From Lagopus muta (Eukaryota > Chordata > Aves > Galliformes > Phasianidae), in contig NC_064442.1 of assembly GCF_023343835.1 (NCBI RefSeq), forward strand, positions 19,330,501-19,394,500: DNA of 64,000 bases, given 5' to 3'. This document shows, one piece after another, positions 57,001-64,000 of this stretch (position 1 is the first letter of the stretch; every line of letters begins with the position of its first letter). Position numbers and translations under genes: made by a program. The notes beneath the pieces are model-generated. The model was given only the letters and a program-made list of their open reading frames with translations, searched no databases and had not been told where the DNA came from.

Positions 57001-57118
57001 CGGAGCGGCAGACAGCCCCGCACTCGGGGCAGCAGTACGGCGACTTGTGAGCGTGGATCCTCTGGTGGGCGCAGTAGCTGCACTGGTTGGGCAGCATCAT
57101 CTGGCACACCTGGCACGT
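41497..57118 (-). CDS. ZNF592: Zinc finger protein 592, seven C-terminal coding exons
   Basis: Large nuclear C2H2 zinc-finger protein; the mammalian form is reported to associate with ZMYND8 and ZNF687. Seven minus-strand exons (56940-57118, 53064-53240, 52100-52259, 48011-48289, 46604-46716, 43318-43453, 41497-42021) join in phase to 1569 bases, 522 residues plus stop. Human ZNF592 is about 1267 residues, so the N-terminal 700 or so lie right of the window. Fingers include [91 protein letters not shown] and [20 protein letters not shown]. After the last finger come 25 nearly all acidic residues. The choice of ZNF592 over its paralogues ZNF687 and ZNF532 rests mainly on the SEC11A neighbour. 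Confidence 0.88.
42022..43317 (-). other. ZNF592 intron before the last coding exon, nothing recognised
   Basis: 1.3 kb with donor GTAACT at 43317. No repeat or other gene was recognised. Confidence 0.5.
43318..43453 (-). CDS. ZNF592: ZNF592 exon completing a split finger
   Basis: Acceptor atttccaag ends at 43454, donor GTAACT. It starts in mid-codon; the previous exon's TG plus G gives Trp in CWYC. It encodes [20 protein letters not shown] through RDTAE. Confidence 0.88.
43454..46603 (-). other. ZNF592 intron, nothing recognised inside
   Basis: 3.15 kb of unique-looking sequence with short T runs. No CR1 copy, exon or RNA gene was seen. Confidence 0.5.
46604..46716 (-). CDS. ZNF592: ZNF592 exon with finger CRQC
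   Basis: 113 bases, acceptor tctgctag, donor GTATGT. It encodes [28 protein letters not shown] and DTAKKVYTC, one whole finger and the first Cys of the next. Confidence 0.92.
46717..48010 (-). other. ZNF592 intron, nothing recognised inside
   Basis: 1.3 kb between donor GTAAGG at 48010 and acceptor at 46717. No repeat or exon was recognised. Confidence 0.5.
48011..48289 (-). CDS. ZNF592: ZNF592 linker exon with one finger
   Basis: 279 bases, 93 whole codons, acceptor gttttccag, donor GTAAGG. It starts [15 protein letters not shown], has a basic and serine-rich linker, then finger [20 protein letters not shown] and SHGR. Confidence 0.92.
48290..50187 (-). other. ZNF592 intron, part before the CR1 copy
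   Basis: 1.9 kb with no exon or RNA gene recognised. Confidence 0.5.
50188..51610 (-). mobile_element. CR1 LINE copy, about 1.4 kb, in a ZNF592 intron
   Basis: The + strand begins ATCACAGAACCACAGAAAAG then GGTTGGGTTGGAAGGGACCC, the reverse of a CR1 3' end. It continues through ORF2 sequence (AAACTTGCTGAGGGTGCACT, the reverse of the active-site region) to the part where CR1 reverse transcriptase begins near 51.5 kb. It has the same sense as ZNF592 and is more decayed than the copy at 16.8 kb. Confidence 0.92.
52100..52259 (-). CDS. ZNF592: ZNF592 exon with two finger-like units
   Basis: 160 bases, acceptor ttgttccag, donor GTAGGT. It encodes [20 protein letters not shown] through [19 protein letters not shown]. 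The first unit has a C-x-C spacing, not the classical C-x2-C. Confidence 0.93.
52260..53063 (-). other. ZNF592 intron, nothing recognised inside
   Basis: 0.8 kb. An exact 16-base inverted repeat at 52733-52762 (CCAGAATCA...TGATTCTGG) could form a short hairpin. No exon was seen. Confidence 0.5.
53064..53240 (-). CDS. ZNF592: ZNF592 exon with two classical fingers
   Basis: 177 bases, acceptor catcccctag, donor GTAAGT. It encodes [20 protein letters not shown], then [18 protein letters not shown] and PAEPHKTT, with phase matching both neighbours. Confidence 0.94.
53241..56939 (-). other. ZNF592 intron, nothing recognised inside
   Basis: 3.7 kb with donor GTTTGT at 56939. No CR1 copy, exon or RNA gene was recognised. 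Confidence 0.5.
56940..57118 (-). CDS. ZNF592: ZNF592 first exon in window
   Basis: 179 bases, acceptor tcccctcag. It encodes [20 protein letters not shown], then [20 protein letters not shown] and SRKVGF, ending in mid-codon at donor GTTTGT. It is more GC-rich than the other exons. The acceptor shows that another exon lies upstream, out of the window. Confidence 0.9.
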
Positions 57119-60100
57119 CTGAGGGGAGAAAGGTTGCAGCAGTTAGTTACTCTCTGTTTGACTCTTCCCAACCCAGGAATCTTTCGGGTTTAGAGGAGCA
57201 CCCAGCTTCTTCTCCTGCCCTTTGCAGTCACTGCTTTCATTCCAGCAATGAGACATTTGAGATGGAAAGTACCCCCAGACTGCATCAAAATCACCGAAAA
57301 CCAGAAGAACCTCCCAGTCCTACAACTCAAAACGCATACTGCAAAACTCAGCACAGAGCTGACGGATGGCAGCCTTCTCCCCAAAACCACGTTTCTGCCT
57401 TTCATGATATTTCTCCGAACCAGACTGAATCTCAGCTTCTGAGGAACACAAGCCACGTGTGCAGCAATGTGCAGTGAGAATTCTCGATACTCTGGCATTA
57501 CAAATGACGCAAAGATGTTTTGTCTCCGTTTCAGTGTCCTTTTATTTCCTTGTTGTTGGAAGGGCTGCACTCAACAGCACTACGGATTTATTTCTCGCTT
57601 ACAGATTTACAGATTTAGTTCCTCATTTACTTGATACGTAAAGTTTAGCACCCCGTCAGTATGCACATGGATAGCTGTAGCAGATACCTCTGGGAGCTAA
57701 AACTCTCATCTGTCATCAGTAAATCCATGCAAGATCACTCCACTGCTCCTAACACGACCATAAGAACGAGCTGCAGCAAGCAGCCAATGATGAGTTATCA
57801 AAGCATGAAACTGAACTGCGTAATTTCTTCTGCACTGTCCAATATACTGCAAGTAACAGAAAACACCATTTATATTAAAACACAAAGCTAGAACAAATCC
57901 AAGATGGTTCGCTATGAGCAGAGGACAGATTAAGAAATTAAGCTCCAGAGAAGCAGGAAACTTCAGAACTTGCCAAGCAATCCAAAAGCCACAGTCTGAG
58001 GTGTTGCAGATTGAATCTGAAGCAGGAAAGATCTCCGTAGGAGAGAAAATACTGTCAAGAAGAAACTGCTGCAGGACCCCCATGCACACCAATGGCAGGA
58101 CAACGTCAGCTCTTCCCAAATGCTGGAGGAGCCCCTGATTCCAAAAGGAGCTGCAGCAACACTGAGCCATCACCTGAACCCATAAATAGGAAATTAAAGC
58201 GTCCCCGGGACCTCTAGGCAAGGAGTATTTTGAGAGTGCTTTGGTCAGCAGTTAAAGGGTGAGCTACAAGTAAGAATTAATGTTCAGGGCAGTCTGAGCT
58301 GTCATTGTCTTTTATGGCATTTTTTCCTAACTGATTTGTGCTGGGAAACGAAGCTTTTTGGCATGGTTAGAAGAGGGCTTCTCAACTTTGATCCCTCCCA
58401 GTATTTAGAGCAGACTCAGCACAAACAGGAGGAGAAGGCCACCTTTGCCCCTGTAGCAGAGCAAGAAATACTTTCTCACCAGATCCAAAAAACTGCCTCA
58501 TTGAGGCTGGCTACATTTTGATTTTAGCTAGCAAGGGACATCAACACCAACTGCTAATTTCTTTAGGCTCTGCAAGAACCACACAATATGGGAATAAAGA
58601 GCAAGACACAGGGAAGACAAGGTGCAATGAACGCACTGTGTCTGAGGGTGCAGCTGGAGAAACACCTGCCCCAACACAGCGCTCCACAGGGGCATGGAAC
58701 ACTGAGCCTCTGAACGACAAGCAGGGGCTGCCCACTAAGAACCACATGGAGAAGTGGCCGAGCAAAATGACAGCAGGTCGTATTTACTTCTCCATGGAAT
58801 CCAAGTGATGCCACAGGAAAGAGCAGCCTTCATGGCACGCACCAAGTGACAGCCTGCCCGCTGAGCACTGCCAGCACAGGGAGCAGGTCTGTGAGAGCAG
58901 CGCAGTGCTCAGCAACAGTCACACCAAACAAATCAGATGTCAGGAATTAATAAAATTAAGATGACACCAAACAACATCATCCTGGAGACTGAGCGGCTTT
59001 TTCTCCTTTTACAACACTCCTGCTTTGTAACTAGGTTCCAGATGTCACATTTTTATCTCTGAGCTTTCCATGACTCTTCAAAGAAGTCTGGCAGCAATTT
59101 GAGACATTCATTAGTCAGTTATTTCTAAAGCATGTTACCAGGATATGATTTGAATTGTGTAATGTCTGTGTTTCTCACATGCTCCCATAACTTATGCTTT
59201 AATCAAGAGTTATTTGCTGCAAGTTTTATATAGCTCCAGTTTGCCTGCCACACAGCACTCAGGCTTTTCTTCTTCCAGAACTCAAATCCACACAGACAGG
59301 AAAACACTCAGAAGCTCTGCCACTTCAGAACACTTGATTTTATTCCCATTTCTATTTATTAGCTTCTTCAGAAGGGGGGGGAAAAAAAAAAAAAAGGCCA
59401 ACAAAACCAACAGCAGCTGAAGCAAAGTGAAGCACAGAAAGCCGCATCAGCTCAAGTCTTCTGGCGTGGAAAGCACAACCCCAGAGCCACAGAGGTGTTT
59501 GTGAATCACAGTCTGGAGTTAAAGCCCAATTTTGCTCAGGAAAATGCCTGCAAAGAGATGACACCACTGACCTTCGGCTGCCCTGAAACAACTGCAGGAA
59601 GGACTCTGAGCCATGGCAGATCCATTTACGAGTGTGCTCCCTCCCAGCCCAGCTGCGCACAGCAAGCTAGAGCAGAAAGTCAGAGCAATCTCCCTTCTCA
59701 CACGCAGGCATCACCATGAAATGCCCTCAGTCCATTTTCTCGCTCAGCTGAAGCCCACACCCAGCTAGGGCAGGGTCCCCATTAACACCCCACTGGAAGC
59801 TGAACCTGGGGCACAAAACTCTTTGCTTTCACTTACTGCTGATGCAAACTGAAAGGGAACCAGCTTCAGTGCAAGCAGAGATGATTTACACTAGTTTTAG
59901 ATCCTCTTCACTGCTGTAGAGTTAAGGGATGCTGACAAAATTCACATTTAAGAGATGTCCCCAGACCACAGAAGTCCTCCTTAACACAAGCACCACAGAG
60001 CTGCAGCAGAGAACATGGAGCTGTGCTGACAGCAAGGCATGGAATCTGGACTACAGAAGAGGAAAATCTGCAGAAGGCTAACAAAAAAAAGTAAAAAATT

Positions 60101-61377
60101 AATGAGGAAAAAAAAAAAATGCAGAGTGAAACAAGTGGGAAACAGAAGTGATATTTTTGGAATGCAAATGTTTTAAAGAGCCCTTGTTCTTTATATATTC
60201 AAACCAAAATCCCCCACCAGAGGCATCTGCTTTAATACAGAAGGGGCACCCGAGGCACCCCAGTTACAGCACTGCAATGGAAAGTAACAGGATGCTTCTG
60301 CTCTAAGAAAAAAAAAATGAGCATGGAATTACTACTTCAAAAGTTCACCTTTAACTATGCACTGGCTTTCCCTTAGTGCCTCACTGGGTCGAGGACCAGC
60401 AGCCTGCACCTCCAGCACGTTCAGCGTGGAGCTGGGTGACGCAGCTCTGGCAGCACAGCGTTCAGCAACACGCAGCCCCAGCACATCAGCTCTGCACCTC
60501 CTGCCCGCCATCCACTGGCATAACTCTTTTTTGCCCATCCTACAGCCAATCAAGCCAGCCAGAGACCTGCACAGCTATTTTGGCTTGCATTACTTTGATA
60601 GTGTGAGCAGAAGTGGCCAGCAGAGAATTTCTTCTGTGGGCTTCCCGATAGCTAAGATATATCTCCCTTCCCAAGTCTCTCTCTAAATAGCTATGTATCA
60701 TTTCACTAGCATGTTCAACTTACAGGTGAAAAAGAAAAAAAAAATATATAGAATAGAAACTTAGTTATTAGTTAAAAGAAAGATCTAGACCCAAACTGAC
60801 ACCTAAAACCAGTCAAGTAAAGGAACATGCATCAAGTCCAAGCCTAAGTATCCCATATATAGACAATGCTGCATCAAATAAACCTAATTCTCAACTTTCT
60901 CAGTCTATAGTCTTTTCTCCTCACAACCTCAGCCATAGTTTTAAGAATTTCAGTTTCTGTGTCATTTCTTTTGACCCACAGACTGCCCGCTGTCCCCCTT
61001 GTGTTGCAAAACCAGAACTCCCAGTTGCTAAAATAATCCCCTACTGAATGACATTGGGCTTTTACATCCTCACTTTCCCATCACTTCTACAACCCCTAAG
61101 GTTACACAGCACGTGTCTCCTCTCCCTTCTTATGACAGCCCTCCATCAACAGCAATGCCCATCAGTCTCTAAGCTCCGCTTCTTTTTTCTCACCCTGTAC
61201 CTCCTTACACCTCACATCCTATCAAAGATAGCATCACAGCTGTCCAAATGTCACTTCTGCTAGCATCTTTATCCACTACTTTGCTTTTTGACCAACTCCC
61301 TTCATACATGACCACTCAAGTAATTGCTAATACCAGCAACAACACTTCAGCCCTCCCTCCAGAAGGTAGATGCACTC
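57119..61377 (-). other. ZNF592 intron running toward the right edge
   Basis: No coding exon was recognised. A minus frame open at 57706-58221 has no known domain. G and A runs lie at 59373-59395. The large exon coding for the N-terminal half of ZNF592 is expected further right. Confidence 0.5.
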
Positions 61378-61785
61378 TTCTCCATCAGGATGATGAAAGG
61401 CATGGAGCACTTCTGCTGCAAAGAGTGGCTGAGGGAGTTGCGACTTCAGCCTGGGAGAGGAGGCTCAGGGGAGTCTCAACCATAAATACCTGCAGGAAGG
61501 TACAGAGAAGAAAGAGCCAGGCTTCTTACCATGGTGCCAGGACAAGAGGCACTGGACACAAACTGGAGCAGAGCGGGTACCCTCTGACCATCAGGGACCA
61601 TCGCTTCTCTGCCGTGAGGGCGATGGAGCATCGGCACAGGATGCCTAATGAGGCTGTGGAGTCTCTTCATTGGAGACCTTCAAAAGCCAGGACGCAGGCC
61701 TGGGCACCCTGCTCGGAGGTCCCTGCTGGGGCAGGCATGGTGAGCCGGCGGTCCCTTCCGAACCAAATGATTTGTGTCTCTTTCA
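61378..61785 (+). mobile_element. CR1 LINE 3' fragment in a ZNF592 intron
   Basis: The + strand reads CTGGGAGAGGAGGCTCAGGG then GAGTCTCAACCATAAATACC, CCAGGACAAGAGGCACTGG, and GTCCCTTCCGAACCAAATGA. This is the 3' region of an older CR1 subtype, without the usual terminal ATTCTATG. Antisense to ZNF592. Confidence 0.78.
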
Positions 61786-64000
61786 AAGAGATCCCTGAAG
61801 ACGTCTGAGTCTTCTCTCCTGAAGTGCAGCAGGTTTGTCCTTCCCCCCTGCCTCTGCCCTCAGGATCCTGAACTCCACCATCTCACGGATGCCACAGCCA
61901 AGGCTTCCTGCAACCTTCACATTCCCACGTTACTTATGATTACGAAATCCAGAGTATCTTTCCCCCCCAGATCCCCTTTCTCTGGAGCCAGGGGATTGCC
62001 ACCGATGCCACCCAGAGAATTGGGTGGCTGCAGCCCCCTTAAGGCCCTGCAGACGTGAGGCTACTTCTAACACCAGCTTGTTCTTCCCATCAGCCTGCAG
62101 TGAGGAGCCACCACCACATCACCCTTAGCAATCTCCTGTTAATTTCAACCCACCACCGGGCAGAGCTTCACGCCTTCCGGCTGCTTTCACAAAAGACGAC
62201 AACTCCTTCATTTTGTCTTGCCAGCCCGTCCTTCCAAAAGGGCCCACGTCCCTCCATCGCGGGACTCCAGTCGCTGGAGGCCTTCTTTCTGTTGCCAGAA
62301 GCCATCAGCTTACAGCCTTCTCTTCTCCCCTAGCATCTCCTCATCCCAAAGCACTGCTTTGGCCTCAGGGCACCAAGTCTCACTCCTACCCTGCCATTTC
62401 ATCTCTCTGCCTGCTTCCTTCCCTCAACATGCTTTCATCATAACATCCTCCAGCCCTTTGCTTCCATAAAAACCAGAGGGAAAACATCCATATAAAACAA
62501 AAATCAGTACCTAAGGATTGCATTCGTTGCCTTTGCTTTGGGAGACGGAGAAAGCACTGCTTTACAGCACCAGAGGCATTTTTATTGACTTTCAATCCTC
62601 TTGCTTTCCAAATTAAAACACGCGCATGCAGGGGAACAAGAAAAAGAAGGAAAAAAAAAAAACAACAGAAGAAATAGCAGAGATATGGCTGCTTTCTTAC
62701 TTGCCTTTACTGCTGGGAAATTACCATTGCAGCATGTGGTTTTACTAGCTTCTGGCAGGTTTTAGCCAATAAGTTATAAAACATTGATTTAAGGGGGGGA
62801 AGGAAGGAGAAACAAAAAAAGACAGCAATAAAATTGCTTTTAAGTAGCTCCAGTGTAGGTGATGCATAAACAGGATACGTCATTACTCAGTGAAAAATTC
62901 TTACTGGACACATAAAAGACACACACAAAAAAAAAAAAAGAAGGGGAAAGAACAAAAGCACAAAGGTGAAAGAAAATTCAGAGGTCCTTAGTTCATATTC
63001 TGTACTTCATTTTGTACTTATCTTGGCTATCTCAATGGATTTTGGGTGGTGAACTCACAAAAGAAAAACAATGCATATGAAACTTCTCTGCTGTTGATGA
63101 CGCTCAAGAGAATCAGAACGTACCTTGAATTTTTGCACACATTATTCTGGGATGTGAGTCTCTTCTCACATCAATGTAGCCTGTAGGTTTAAAAAGCTCT
63201 ACTATTTAAACATCACACTGAATACACAGAGCAAGTGTGTGCGAAGCTGCTGTAAGGAAAAGCAAATCTATACTGAGCACATCAGGAGCTGCACGATTTC
63301 TTTTTTCTTCATCTTGAGTTTGAGCTCAGTTCTGAACAGGCTACAAGAGCTGTCTGATGCTGACAAGCCACTTCTAGTGATCCCTGCAAGTAGAGAAGAC
63401 TCTTCATTTCTGAAGATATAATTCCTGTAAGACAATAAGTGCCACAGCCCTCACCTTAACATCATGCCCAATACGATGCTGAAGGAGAGCCGTCATAACT
63501 TATATCTTTATCAGGCTGAACTCATAAAAGTCTTCTGATTTCCCCTCATAACATCGTAATTCCAACTCCTCGGTCATTTTTCATTTATTCCAGTTTATTT
63601 CTGATAATTCAGGACCACAAATGAGGTCCTGACTGGTACTGCAGGTTAACACAAATCCCGTGCATGATCACACCACCTTGGTCATACAGAGTCTTCTTGA
63701 GACCAAACATTCTGACTCTCAATTGCTTCATCCTGTTCCTACTCTGTCTTCATGATCATCCAGGTCCTCCTGTAAAGCATTCCCAGCTTTCCACGATAGC
63801 TTCTTATCTTGTTGGTTCAGCAAATTTTATCTACACATACACCGAAAATGAATTATAGAACATATGTATGAATCAGCTTACTTTGGCATCATCTAGCATA
63901 TATTTAATTATGCTTGCCTCAACAACAACAACTTGCTCTTGAACATAACGCTACAGTAGTCAGACCAAACAGCTCTGAAGTTACAAGAAACATCTGCCAT
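61786..64000. other. Right edge, intronic, nothing recognised
   Basis: 2.2 kb of mostly AT-rich sequence with A runs near 62650 and 62930. No exon, RNA gene or mobile element was recognised on either strand. Confidence 0.45.

Noticed and set aside
57706-58221. 171-codon minus-strand open frame, Cys- and Leu-rich, in a ZNF592 intron
   Set aside because: No zinc-finger pattern and no family resemblance. Its ends do not fit the phase of the ZNF592 exons.
61248-61808. 186-codon + strand open frame
   Set aside because: Most of it is the CR1 3' fragment at 61378-61785.
1-64000. CRISPR arrays, bacterial operons, prophage, tRNA and rRNA genes
   Set aside because: None was seen. The window is vertebrate nuclear DNA with spliced genes and CR1 repeats.

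Overview
The window is vertebrate, almost certainly bird, nuclear DNA. Genes are split by GT-AG introns, promoters are GC-rich, and the dominant repeats are chicken-repeat-1 (CR1) LINE copies; at least eleven were recognised. The gene content fits a galliform bird such as chicken, on the equivalent of chromosome 10, but the exact species cannot be read from the sequence. Five protein-coding genes are supported. Exon borders were set by hand from splice sites, reading phase and remembered protein families. No search was run.

Left part (1-11 kb): two dual-oxidase maturation-factor (DUOXA) genes lie tail to tail. A DUOXA1-like gene on the + strand has exons 3-6 at 2385-4305; its first two exons are not in the window. 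A complete six-exon DUOXA2-like gene on the - strand spans 10948 to 7020 and encodes 326 residues. Their exon 4 and the end of the preceding intron share about 210 bases with no difference, while neighbouring exons differ clearly. That is the mark of recent gene conversion between inverted copies. A tandem array of five 34-base units lies beyond the DUOXA2-like stop codon. No DUOX oxidase gene was recognised on the right, where the mammalian layout would place one.

Middle (11-22 kb): a mostly empty stretch with a 45-base T run and a 1.46 kb CR1 copy leads to neuromedin B (NMB), on the - strand in three exons (21694 to 18674, 128 residues). NMB has a TATA box and a short GC-rich tandem repeat upstream. 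Next comes about 8 kb of intergenic DNA with one CR1 and one copy of an unclassified 215-base repeat. A second copy of that repeat lies at about 38 kb.

Right part (30-64 kb): SEC11A, the catalytic subunit of the ER signal peptidase, is complete on the - strand (39632 to 30827, six exons, 179 residues, all catalytic residues present). It is followed by the last seven coding exons of a large C2H2 zinc-finger gene read as ZNF592 (57118 to 41497, - strand). The rest of ZNF592 lies beyond the right edge. Its poly(A) signal is only about 0.6 kb from the SEC11A start codon, and part of that gap is CR1.

The genes are independent, not an operon. DUOXA proteins mature the hydrogen-peroxide-making DUOX enzymes, NMB is a secreted bombesin-like peptide, SEC11A cleaves signal peptides, and ZNF592 is a nuclear zinc-finger protein. 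In human, DUOXA genes are at 15q21 while NMB-SEC11A-ZNF592 are at 15q25, so the window appears to cross a rearrangement junction relative to human.
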